A stretch of DNA of 64,000 bases from the NCBI GenBank assembly GCA_032173965.1, contig CM063284.1:113124410-113188409 (forward strand). The letters are read 5' to 3'. The notes beneath the pieces are model-generated. The model searched no databases and was not told the DNA's origin. It was given only the letters and a program-made list of their open reading frames with translations. The stretch's first letter is position 1. Each line of letters begins with the position of its first letter. The DNA is from Sitta carolinensis (Eukaryota > Chordata > Aves > Passeriformes > Sittidae). This document shows, in pieces, positions 13,790 to 24,600 of this stretch. Made by a program: the position numbers and the translations under genes.

Positions 13790-14050
13790 GCTGCAAACAC
13801 TTTGAGCTCCCTAATGTCAAACTCATTAGCATCCGAATAACCACACAGCAGCACATCATCTGCACGATTGCAATTTTTTACTACTTTTAATAGCGCTTCT
13901 CAAAGGGCTCATTTTCAACTTTCTTCAGTGGTTAGTTGGCTCTCTGGGGAAAAGGAGCTTCCTGACGCTCACAGCTTCCACTCAGCAACCAGGCCGTTTG
14001 CTGTCAGAAGCATCAGCCCTCTGCCCTAACCCCATCTGCTGTCTCTCTCA
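13790..14050. promoter_or_regulatory. Candidate conserved non-coding island
   Basis: Seen: balanced composition with AACTCATTAGCATCCGAATAA, ATAGCGCTTCTCAAAG and GCAACCAGGCCG, contrasting with the A-rich flanks. No frame is open for long. The call rests on texture only. Confidence 0.2.
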
Positions 14051-16481
14051 TCCTAAGGGACTGAGAGTTAAGACAGCACAGCTGAGATCCACTTGGAAAA
14101 GTGCACAAAGGACAAGGAAAAATATACAAAACTTTCCATATTTAGCTTTACATAATAAGCTAGTATATTGAAAATACTCCTTATAATAAAAGGAGTTTGG
14201 ACTGGGATGGGTCTGGGGGGCAGATTTTAGGATCGTACTGAGAAACAACATGCAACAGGATCAAAACGCAAAAGCCTGCACTTCTCTGCTGTGTTTAAAT
14301 GCTACAGAAGTTGCTGGTTAGTAAGTTTAAATGTGCTGGGTTTGATTTCTTTCACATAACAGGGTGCTGGCTGCCATTCAGCTGACTCGTGGGTGAGTAC
14401 CCACATTTGAAGATATGGTGTTTCAAAAAATATCTAATACAATGTCATGCATCTGTCATGCTGTAAACAAGGGTCTGCAGGATTATGCTGTGTCATGGGA
14501 TGTGACACACCCTTAATGTAACACAAACTATGTGTCGCCCCGGTCCACACTCCAACAAGTAAGTTATATTTCAAATATAAATGTTGGGATCTGATAGTTC
14601 ATGTAGCAAAAAAAGCATGGTGCTGATTTCACAGTACTACCAAGGCCTTATACTGAATTTATTTAGTAAGTTTTATGACTTACAAAATTGATCGTGGACC
14701 AAATTTTGAGGTATTGCAAGAAGTGTAGAAATCTGCAATACCAAATGGAGAAAATAAGATCTCCGCCTCAAAAGCTCACAAAGAACATCTAACTAGGTTG
14801 TTGGAGGCTTTGATGATAAGATCATTGTTGATGGAAATGCAGCAGAGCCAACTTACTTATTTGTCAATGAAGGTTCTTTGCTGGGGTCACTCCCTTCAGG
14901 TCCACATGTATCTTCATTTGGCCCAACCTATTCACAACTCATTTCTCTTTTATAATTAAGAATTCAAACCAATTTGCAGACAGTAAATTATGCTTACACT
15001 TCAACTGCCTATGTGTCCGAAAGTACTTTTTATTCTAGAAGGTGAAGCCTGCCTGCCTATAAAGAAAACTTTCACCCTTTTCAATCTCAATTCTACTGGA
15101 ATAATAAACTTTATAAACCCACGAAGATGGAATATATGAGTTGCTTGATTTGTCAGTGTAATTGCTCTGTGAAGTCACCTGGAGCCTTTGCAATTCATTC
15201 CTTACTTTATAGCCATTTCCAGTGCAACTTGATTTTGTACTGACTCTGAAGTGCCATCCTACTGAGATCCATGAGTCATACCAGGATACTGATGTGGATG
15301 ACAGTTTATGTCCTGATCCTCTACATCAGATATGTGTGACAAATCCCTTCAAACAACTATGTTTGTTGACCCATCGTGTGTGGGTAGAAGTCCACTCATT
15401 CAGGTCAGATTACCAGAGCTCCTGATGATTTTAAATTGAGAAAAGACATATTTTACAACCACAAAATTATCTCAGCAGAAATCTGAAGATTTTTTCTTTA
15501 TCAGCATTTCAATACTCAAAGATGTACTACACTTGTGAAAGATCCCAAAAGCTTTTTTAAGCATAATACATTCCATTTCCAACAGATTAATTTGATTTTT
15601 CTCTCATTTACTACATCATTGATTGAGATATTGCAAATGTGGGAATGAGTAATGGCTTCAGTTTGTGACTTGTTAACTCAGAATAAAAGCAATATCTAAA
15701 GAAACAAAATCCAATATGCTCACCATTATGATCCCTGACCATTTCTTGTGTTTCTACTGTGTCAGTGATTTCTCTTTCTCAAAGAAAGACAAGACAAATA
15801 TTTAGTATTTGAGAAAATAATATATGAAAGAAAGATACCATTACAAATAAATAATGATAACTCTGAACTTCAGCCAGATCTTTATCCTGCACAGTCTGAA
15901 GTCTGTGACATGAAGTTCTGCACAAGCCTCAGGGAGATCCTGAAGTACACGTAAAACATTCAGCTCATGAGTAACTGAATTTCATTTGGCCTTCACCCTC
16001 CCTGCAAGAAATCCACAGGACTCTACTTGGATGCAACTTTCTTTTCTGTATATAATTTTAGCTTCCAAAAGGAGTTTCCTTGGGGCAGAGTATTCGTCTT
16101 TGCACTTGTTTCATTCAGTACAAAGTACACAGGAAGCAGAATTATTGCTGTTTCAACAATCACATTTTCTTTCTCAGCTCTAATGCTAAACTTGAACTTA
16201 TTTTGTTCTACCATGAGATGAACAGAAGGTCATGTTAGCAGTGTGAGACAGGCTGGTAACCCAGGCAGTTGCCCTTCTAGTAAAAAACTTCACTTTCACT
16301 CATCCTCTCTTTTAAACCGGGCAGTAACTCCAAAGCCAAGATCATATTTCACCTAGCAGAGGAGTTTAACTTCCACCTGATTTGAGCAACAAACTCTCCC
16401 TCAAAGATGCCGGAGGCTTTGCTGTAATTAACATAACTGCATTTAGATGCTATTCATGACCGATAATTCCAACACCTTGTG
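14051..16481. other. No gene seen
   Basis: Mixed AT-rich DNA. A TGTGTCA/TGACACA inverted repeat at 14489-14509 is the only structure noticed. Short frames near 15.2 and 16.0 kb look random. Confidence 0.55.
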
Positions 16482-16496
16482 AAAAAAAAAAAAAAA
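16482..16496. repeat. A15 homopolymer
   Basis: Seen directly, just before the island at 16555. Confidence 0.8.
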
Positions 16497-16554
16497 GGTT
16501 GCAAGCTGTAAACATTATAAACATATTCAAATAAGCTTAACACAATCTGCCATG

Positions 16555-16960
16555 CTTATTTCTGCCTAGATCATGGACCAGCGAAATGGTTAATGCAAAT
16601 GGATTTATAATTTGCTTTGGGGGGCCAGTTTCTTCTCCTTATTTATTAGCCCAGCTGATGGGGCAGATTTGATGAGGCACTTCTGGAATAATTGAGTCAT
16701 CACACAAAGAAGGCTGCTAGCATTCAGAGTGGTTTTATCAGCAGCAAGCAGGCCTGATTACTGACAATTACACTCTGATCCGGTGATGGAGGAGAAAGAG
16801 CCAACGAGTGGGAAATGTCCGTGTTTCTATCCAGGAATAATTTCTACATTCATTTTACATGCTAAGTGTTTCCTATCTCTGCATAATAAACTGTAAACAG
16901 GAATAGATGGCACAATGTCCCTTAATATTTCCTGGTAATGAAGACACAAATGTACAGTGA
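16555..16960. promoter_or_regulatory. Candidate conserved non-coding island
   Basis: Seen: about 400 bases of balanced composition inside AT-rich flanks, with no homopolymers and no open frame. It holds an octamer ATGCAAAT (16593-16600), an AP-1 site TGAGTCA (16693-16699), and several homeodomain/FOX-like strings (CCTGATTACTGACAATTAC, GTAAACAGG). The texture is that of a deeply conserved element. This is inferred from appearance only. Confidence 0.3.
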
Positions 16961-18102
16961 GTGCTGATAAATATAGATGAAACATAAGCTATTCTCTGAG
17001 TCGGTATTGTTACCTTTAGAATAAATGCATTTTGGTGGTAAAAGCATAATCATAGCTAATGCAAAAAAATGACAGAAGATTGAAGCTGTCCTTGTAACTA
17101 CACAGAAACTTTGTAAAAGTCCTGTTAATCATGACTGCTCCAGAGGCTCATAAGCTGAAGGTGATATACTGGAAAGAACATAATTTTGTTTCTCAATAGT
17201 CAACTATGTAGGAACTCTTTTGCTTTGACACAGTAAAGGAGAGCAACAGCAGTGACCTCCATTAACACTTCAGGGATAGAGCACATCTCAATGCTAAACT
17301 GAAAAACAATGAAGCTGGTCCTAGAAGACATCTTCACTATGATAAATTCTCATTTCCCTCTCATCAGCTTTAAGACAGTGTTTACAATGAATAATACAGC
17401 TAGACCATAGATTTCATGAATTGTGTTAAGCAATACATTATTGCCTTTATGGCAATTTGGGTGCTGTAAAATGACAGTTATCAACAAAATTCTGCAAGAA
17501 GAACTTTGAAAAACTCTGTTTCTTCAGGGGAAAAAAAGTCAGGGGAAACATGAAAACAGACACAGTGGAAAGTTGAAAAGTAATTTTGTGTTTGTTGATG
17601 GACAATTATAGATTTCAGCTAGAAAAAAAGTTATTGCCCTAGTCTAGGGAGAGTTTGTTTTTTAAGAGTTGATCAGGCATGAAACACTGAATAATAAACT
17701 TTTGCATGCTTGTTTATTCCTTTTCCTCTTTTTAAACTAATTTATACCTTCAAAAGAACTAAAAGTTATTCTCTGCTCACAGGCAGTAACTATGGCAACT
17801 ATGTTTCATTAAAGTAGCCACTTAACTTCAAGGCTTGTGTTACAATGATATGCATTATTTTGAGTAAAACCACTCCATAACAACCTTATGATTTCAGAGC
17901 AATTTTAAAAGAAAGTTCAAAGAGCATGCGTCATTGACTCTGGAACACAGGGTTTGTTTTCTTTTAAAGCATGTTTACTCTTTTCCAGCCAGGATGACTT
18001 TCCCTGCATGGAGTCATCTCTGTTGTGAGGCTCTGTGTGGGGGGACCACTGCTGACTTCAGCGAGGGATGGCCACACTCTGCTTGCTGAAGGGCTGCCCA
18101 GT
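16961..18102. other. No gene seen
   Basis: AT-rich until about 17980. The last 120 bases before the LTR are G/C-richer and carry GTGGGGGGACC, and are probably ordinary flank. Confidence 0.5.
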
Positions 18103-18549
18103 TGATGCCTTAAGTTTTAGCTTTTATATTTTTAGATTCTGTGCTGTTCAGTGGGTAGTTTTGGGTTTCATATTAAGTGCTACTAAGCTCTCTTCACAGA
18201 GTAGATAGACAAAACAATTCCTTCTCCAGTTTGATACCAAGGACAACTTTCCGGCCTAAGAACAAAAACAACGGTGAAGTGAGAAGAAAAAGCAAGGAGG
18301 ATGGAGCTTCATAACCTGAAACTATCATTGGACAATTGACTCCAATAAGCTAATGGACTAAAACTTGTAAAAGTGTGGGACCTCATGCTCAGTCGTCCCT
18401 TTCGTGACCATTTTGGGATGCATCTTGGGTGTGGTCAGTCTGGGGTCTTGTGTGGCCCAGGTGTACCCATTGAGGCCTTTTAATAAATACCTACTTTATC
18501 CTTTTGCTCTGTGTACTCTCTGTTCCAGGTCAGCCTCTAGAAGGCATCG
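18103..18549 (+). mobile_element. Solo LTR of an endogenous retrovirus
   Basis: Seen: a 447-bp block with terminal inverted repeats. It opens TGATGCCTT and closes AAGGCATCG, consistent with an original ...CA end changed by one transition. It is flanked by a 4-bp direct repeat CAGT at 18099-18102 and 18550-18553, which fits a target-site duplication. A polyadenylation signal AATAAA lies at 18482-18487, with a T-rich, TGT-containing stretch just downstream, the usual U3-R-U5 arrangement for plus orientation. The central and 3' part resembles avian ERV LTRs as I remember them. That family assignment is memory-based and the class (ERV1 or ERVL) is not decided. Four-base duplications favour ERV1 but the boundary is uncertain by one base. 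No internal retroviral gene sequence follows, so this is a recombined solo LTR. The 119-codon open frame at 18404-18763 starts inside it and is not a gene. Confidence 0.78.
18482..18487 (+). terminator. LTR polyadenylation signal AATAAA
   Basis: The hexamer lies 62 bases before the LTR 3' end, inside a TTTTAATAAATAC context, and is followed within about 25 bases by a T-rich and TGT-containing stretch. It supports the plus orientation of the LTR. Whether it still acts is unknown. Confidence 0.55.
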
Positions 18550-19734
18550 CAGTGGTTGCAGGATTGAGGCAAGTGGGAGATGCCTGAGCACACAGACCAG
18601 CACAACTAAGAACAGCGAAACTGTGTGGGTTTTGTTACTCTATCACCGCCTGCTTCGGTGGCAGGAAGATCCTGGTCTGGTGCTGATGTTTGTGGCATGC
18701 TTGCTGTTTAGCTGCCACTATTGCAGCCTTTCTACTGTACTTGATTTCCATGAGGTTAGTTAGGAATTGATGTGTTTCAAGGGCAATTTGATAGGGTGGT
18801 GTTATGGTTGCACTGAATCTCCGTAGAAATTCTGAAGCTGGTTAGGTTCAGTAAAAGTGGTCACTTCTCAAATACTTACATGCTTTATCTAGGTCCTTCT
18901 GTTCCTTCACCGTGATTTCTGACTGTTCCAGTCATATTTTTTAGGAATATTTTAATAGTCAGAATTAGGACATTGTAATTCTTATGCTGGACAAAACCCA
19001 TGGCTAAATAACTGATTGGACATTTTCTGACATGGAGTCACAAAAACCAGTAAACCTAAAACTGCAAACTACTTTTACTAAAAGGAGTATAACTAACATT
19101 CTGCTATCCTATGCATTCATCTTGCCCTTTCTGAGTAAGTTCTCTTCATTAAGCATGAGAGGCATGTCCCAGGAAAGGGAAAGTCACACAAAGGGAAGAA
19201 GTGTGCCTTCCCTCAACATGCAAATCACATATGTTCATTAACTTCAAGAGTGCCATGTGAAGTACAGTCTGCCACCATTTAAAAGACTTGTAATGACCCT
19301 AACTGCTAAAGATAATGGGGGCTTTCTTACACTACCGCACTGCCCTGAAGATCTTAGGAACATGTTGAAGAGTACAAGAAAAAAACCTCCAAGAATAAAA
19401 ATGCCACCTTGCAAATCAAAGCAGTAAAGGATATCCAAAAAATTGACCAATACTTGTCAGATACAAAAATGTTCATGTCAAATGTTCTTTGGGACAGAGG
19501 CTTTGCTCATCATATGTTTGCATCAGGTAAATGGAGCAAGAAAAACATGTTCAGTTTATTCAAATTTATGATAAGAGGTCAGCATCACCAGGAATGGTGG
19601 TTCAAATTCTCTATTCAGGGCCTGTTATGATTTTAAAGTGAGACAAAGATTATTTCCTAAAATGACACCTCTCTTCTGTCATAGACATAAATAGAAGATA
19701 ACATGATTGAGCAAATGACTGGAAAAAAGGGATT
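18550..19734. other. No gene seen; LTR 3' flank
   Basis: The first 200 bases are moderately G/C-rich and open in one forward frame, but this follows the target duplication and so should be host DNA. The rest is AT-rich. Confidence 0.5.
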
Positions 19735-19825
19735 CTGGAATTTTCTTCCTGCCTCTGCCACTGATCTGTTCTGTACCCTCAGCAAGTCTTTTCATCTTTC
19801 AACTAAATGAGGATAACAAAGTAGA
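19735..19825 (+). mobile_element. MIR-like SINE relic
   Basis: Seen: the order CTGCCTCTGCCACTGA, then CTCAGCAAGTCTTTTCATC, then AAATGAGGATAAC follows the MIR core and tail (small-exon-like CTCTGCCACTGAC, GGGCAAGTCACTT, TGTAAAATGAGGATAATA) with scattered substitutions and a short deletion where the TTTCC block would be. MIR copies are shared across amniotes. An A/C-rich tract begins right after it at 19834. No target duplication remains. Confidence 0.6.
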
Positions 19826-19833
19826 GTGCTTTT

Positions 19834-19900
19834 AAAACAAAAAAAAACAAAACAAAAAACAAAAACAAAACAAACAAAAAAAAACAAAACAAAAAAAAAA
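19834..19900. repeat. A-rich (AAAAC)n low-complexity tract
   Basis: Seen: AAAAC/AAAC units without strict period over about 67 bases, directly after the MIR-like relic. It may be derived from the tail of that or a later insertion. Confidence 0.8.
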
Positions 19901-20131
19901 CTGAGAAGGATGGGTACAAAAACTGTATGGTGAACAGCAAAATAATTTAAAACACATTTTAATTCTCTTCTCTCCTAATATCTTAGGCAGTCTGGATATA
20001 ACTGTAATCTTTACACATCAGGCCCTTATCTTTAAAATCTGTTTTCCTATGTAGAGAAACATTCTCCAAGAAAATATCTTTTACTGTTTTCCTTAGAATA
20101 TTTTTGCTCTCATTGCTTAAAATGTCAATAA

Positions 20132-20220
20132 GGTATATGTATATATCTATCTATATATAATATATATATGTGTGTGTGTGTGTAAGCATATAAATATATA
20201 TATTTTTGTGTATATAAATT
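20132..20220. repeat. Compound (TA)n/(TG)n microsatellite
   Basis: Seen: TATG/TATC units, then TA repeats, then an uninterrupted TG run of about seven units around 20169-20183, then TA again. Alternating purine-pyrimidine DNA of this kind can adopt Z-form. Confidence 0.85.
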
Positions 20221-21384
20221 TATGTATATGTTTGTGGTAACATTAGATTCAAATATCACACACAACAAGCACTGTGTTTAATTTAAAAGAAATTGAAAGA
20301 AGAAAGTTTCTTTCAATGTGAACCTCAGATGAGTGGTAAGACAGTGTAGTAGACCTGTAGTACCACTAAACAATAATGAGTTAAAAATAATGCTATAGGA
20401 ACATATCATCGTAGTACTATTTTATATTGTAAAATAATAGGAATAATTTTATTCTAGCAAGCTGGACTACAGCAAGATGAAAAATCATCCTGTGGAGAAA
20501 TATCTTACAAACTTTGTCACTTAAAGCTCAGGTATCTTTCAGATTCCCTAGTGTAAGCCTGGCTACATTGAAAACCACCAGGACCTCAATAATACAAGCT
20601 ATCTGCATGTGAAAGCATTCACATGTTTTAATCACACAGGTGTACAAATACACAGTCCTGGTCAGAAGGTCTGATGAGGTAATGTGATCAAAACCATTTT
20701 GCATGTTGACAGTTGTAAATAATAAACAACAGTTTAGAAATTCCAAAGGCATACTACATGAACTTTTGTTATTTTAGGTGATAGTAATTTCATTCTTGAT
20801 AAGTAGGCTTGCATATCTCTGTAATAGTCTGGCTTGTTGTTTGGGCTCTGATTAAATCACACGCTCTGTGTCTTATACCAAAGTACCTGAAACACCAAAG
20901 TGTCAGCAGGAACAGGGATGGTCTGAGGTGTGGTTTTATGCTTTTTCTCTTATTTACATTTGTTGTGCTTACCTATTCAGGAAACAGATTTTTGCTTTCT
21001 TTTGAAGAGGTCTGATCGTTTTGCATCAGAACAGTGTCCTGATACAAGAAGTAGTAGCTGTGACTTTTAAATAATCAGCCTCACTATAGACTCCATTACA
21101 GTAACCAACAACCTTAAATCATTTTGACAGTGCATTCTCTGCATTGCCCATGTACTTGGAGGCTGTCCTCAAAACATTGAAAGCTGACACAATATTCATG
21201 GTTAAGAAAAGTCCAGAAGTAGCCAAACAGGTGGGCACTTCTTTCAGAAAAGGCTTTTTTAGATACAAGACCTTTTGTACAGTAGTTCTATCCTAGGCCC
21301 CTTTCAGGGGCTACACCTGAGAGAGAAAGTGAATTATCAATGACATTTTTTTAAAGAATCAGTGGTTTAACACTAATTTCTAAT

Positions 21385-21600
21385 CAGATCCTACAGAAAG
21401 GAACAGCTCGCATGGCAGCTGTACTTTTCCCAGGGTTAATTACCTTTCACTGCTCTCTACTAATGAGTCAGCTGTTCCTGTCATCACACAACTACACTGT
21501 GTTCATCTGTAGCTCTAGCTGTGGACAAACACAGTAGCTAGAGCCCTGTTTACATATTGGCGAGGTTTGTTGTGCAAAGAATTTGCAAAGCAGTTTAAAA
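21385..21600. promoter_or_regulatory. Candidate regulatory island with AP-1/MAF site and hairpin
   Basis: Seen: GGTTAATTACC (21434-21444), TGAGTCAGC (21464-21472, AP-1/MAF type) and a SOX/FOX-like GTTTACATATTGG, followed by the inverted repeat at 21512-21544. Composition is richer in G/C than the surroundings. Function is inferred. Confidence 0.27.
21512..21544. repeat. Inverted repeat, 12 paired bases with a bulge
   Basis: Seen: the left arm GCTCTAGCTGTG (21512-21523) pairs with the right arm CACAGTAGCTAGAGC (21530-21544), with a three-base bulge on the right. The loop is six bases. Confidence 0.8.
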
Positions 21601-21631
21601 AAAAGAAATACTTAAAACTTCTGCCATTCCC

Positions 21632-21657
21632 TTTTTTTTTTCTTTTTTTTTTTTTTT
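21632..21657. repeat. T-rich run (T10 C T15)
   Basis: Seen directly. Confidence 0.8.
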
Positions 21658-24600
21658 CATGGAAACAACGTTATTTTTTGGACAAACACCATGTTCTCCA
21701 AGTGACTAAATGCATCAAGAGGAGTAGGAATCTAAGGACATAAAAGCTAATGAAAGGGTTGGGTTTTTTTTGCAATATTGTATAATAGTTTATATAAGGA
21801 AGATTAGATCCCTGTAGCCATCTAGCTTTTCTTACCTGATTTTGAGTGAGGATATTTATTTATAGTTTGCTGATCTAGGAACTAGAAAACTTCTTTATAA
21901 AATATTGGTTTAAGTAGTATAACTGATAATAGCACAAGAATTAATGCAGTTAGGGAAAGAGTTTGTACCATTTTATACGGCAAACTTTAATGAGACAATG
22001 ATTTAAGACTTTCAGTTAACTGTTCATGTTTTTACATAATTCAAACAGGTAATTCAATAGCAATAGAACACATCATTTTCTAGCTAGGTTGAACAGGATG
22101 TATTTTTAATAGCCATATACGATCAAGAGTAGCAGTCACTACTGGTTATTTCATCTTTCTTATGGAAGGCTACAACGACTACGGATAAAGTCAGGCATAG
22201 TGTCAGCTCTTCCAAAATTCAGGTCCTGTTTGTGTCAATATTCAGCAAATGTTTTTCGTACAACTGAGAGCAGGACTCTAAACTGATGCTGTCTTTATAA
22301 CATGATTTTATGCTGAAAATATCTGTATGGAGGTTGCCCTGACTTGAGGAGATTTTCTCAGTGTAAGATCTGCCGATGTTAGCAGAGAAAGCAAATTTTC
22401 ACCAGACACAGAAGGGGCAATATACACATATATGCCATGTGAGTACATGTCATGTGAGAATGAGCTCAGCTACCTGCAGTTTTATCTGCAACAGGCCTGC
22501 TCAGGAAGTCATTATTTGAAGCTGAATTCCTTGCTAGCTGTCACATGAGATAATGAAAACTGATGAATTTATGGCAGGAACATAGACATCTTAATATGAT
22601 GATGGAAGGAGAAATTTAAGCTTCAAGCTCCAGGTAAACCTTACAGGACTGACAGATCAAAATATGATAAATTTCCTTTTGAGAACACCAAAGCAAAAAC
22701 ACCATGGCATTCCAAGGGATAACTTCAATGGTCATCTAGGAAATGCATTGTACACTTTCCTTAGGGCATTACTGTTAACTAACCACCTCTTTCTGTCAGG
22801 CACCCTAGGTTGTGCAAGTTGTATTGACAGCTCAAACACTCTGAGTAGAGAGAAAATGTAAGCTGTCTGGTTATGCTCTTTAAAAGGCAGATATTTATTT
22901 ATTGCATCATTAGAAGCAATTCTCCTGCTTGGTTTTGGATTAAGTGAAAGTGAATTTCCTGAAGGTGCATTAATTGGGTTTAATGATTCACAGAAACCCT
23001 TGATCACTCAGGTCAGGCCAGGGAAAATTTTTATGTAATACTCATTTTGTCTCATATTCTTCCCTTGACCAGATTCTTCCAACACACTGCATCTCACTTA
23101 CTGTTCATGAAAAAAAAAAAAAAAAACTAAAAATTAATTCCCAGGATTGTATAACTATTCTCCACTTAGTCAAAGTCTTCTTATGTTACTGGCTTGGTCT
23201 TAGGGTTCCTGAGTTCTCAAGAACTTTATTTCTCCTTCATCCACAGGCAGGAAATAGTAAAAAAGTCTTCTCCACTTGGTGAATAGAAAAACTTCACCTT
23301 TGGAAGAAGTTTCAGCCTTCCTGAGGTCTGGTCTACTTAACTTGAATTCTGTCAGTACCCAGGCCAAGTATCTCTCAACTTAAAGTAGACTTCATGCTGT
23401 ACACTGAAGGAACTGGGATGCTAGAAGGCAGCTTCTCTAAAGAGTCTATTGAGCTGATGATATTCCAATTGTAGGGATCTCTGTAGGAGGTTCCGGAAGA
23501 AGGAAAAAAAATTTGGTGCCAAAAAGCATGTCTTCCATACTGTTTCCTCTTATAAACTTGACTTTTTCACTCCTAAAGTATCATGCAAATTTAAAAGGCA
23601 GGGGTCATCATGCAACTAACAAATAGATACCAAGCCCCAAAAAAATCCTTGTGACCTGAAGGGTGTCTGCAATGCTGAACTTGCTGTTTGTAGGCTGGCA
23701 ATCATTGACTAAAAGCAGCTTGTACTTCTTCAAAATTACAGTACTATTCCCCATGATCACAATATAGTAGCATGTAAGTCACATTAATAACAATAAAAAT
23801 AACTGGTATTGCTAATGTTGTTGCTATAAATAACTCTGGGCCCAAAGCTTTCAGAGTTAGAGCTGTTTATTCTCTTATGCTATACAGAATGACAGAGGGA
23901 TATGTAAGAAGACATTTTTAATGACAGACACTAAAGTGTTGATTTTGGGGAAGAAAAATCTGAAAACATTATGTTAAAATTTTCAGGAGAAATGCTATAA
24001 CATTATAAAGGTTTATGTTTATCGAACTGGTGCCAATTTATATCATAATAAACTTTACACGCCCACAATTTTGTGCATGATTTTCATTGACTTGGAGTCT
24101 ATGGAGATGCTACTGGAGATGCAGAGTCACTCACCCTTTGTAAAATTCGTCATTTCAAAAAAAGATCAAGATGAGCATTATCTTACAGCAGAATTTCCTC
24201 CTGTGTCTATCCTACCCTGAGGGAAAGAGTCTGAACAGGCAAAAGAGAATCGAGACCCAGCTATTGCTCCCTGCTTCCAAGGCCCACTTCTGCCTTCTAT
24301 GGCATGGATTACGGAAGTGGATAGACAAATATTGTCCCATGGGGACCATCCACCACCTAAGGATTAGCACAGATCAATGGAGTTGCATACAACTTTGACC
24401 CCTGAAGGAATCTTGAACTGCTCACTTGGAGAATTTAAAAACTTTGCCTTGATCTGAAGGAACTTTGAGATGCTGTCCCTAGAAATTTAAAAGATTATTT
24501 GTTTAAAAATCACACCCCTATGTGTTAAAATCGTGGGATGAGAAATAATTCTGTAAAAATCTGAATTTTTGTCATCAAGTCTCTTGAAAAATGAAAGAAA

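Noticed and set aside
18553..18570. Possible retroviral primer binding site after the LTR (TGGTTGCAGGATTGAGG)
   Set aside because: Only about 12 of 16 positions fit a Leu-tRNA site, and the CAGT duplication ends at this point, so it is host flank.
18404..18763. 119-codon forward open frame
   Set aside because: It begins inside the LTR and runs across the target duplication into host DNA, so it cannot be one gene.
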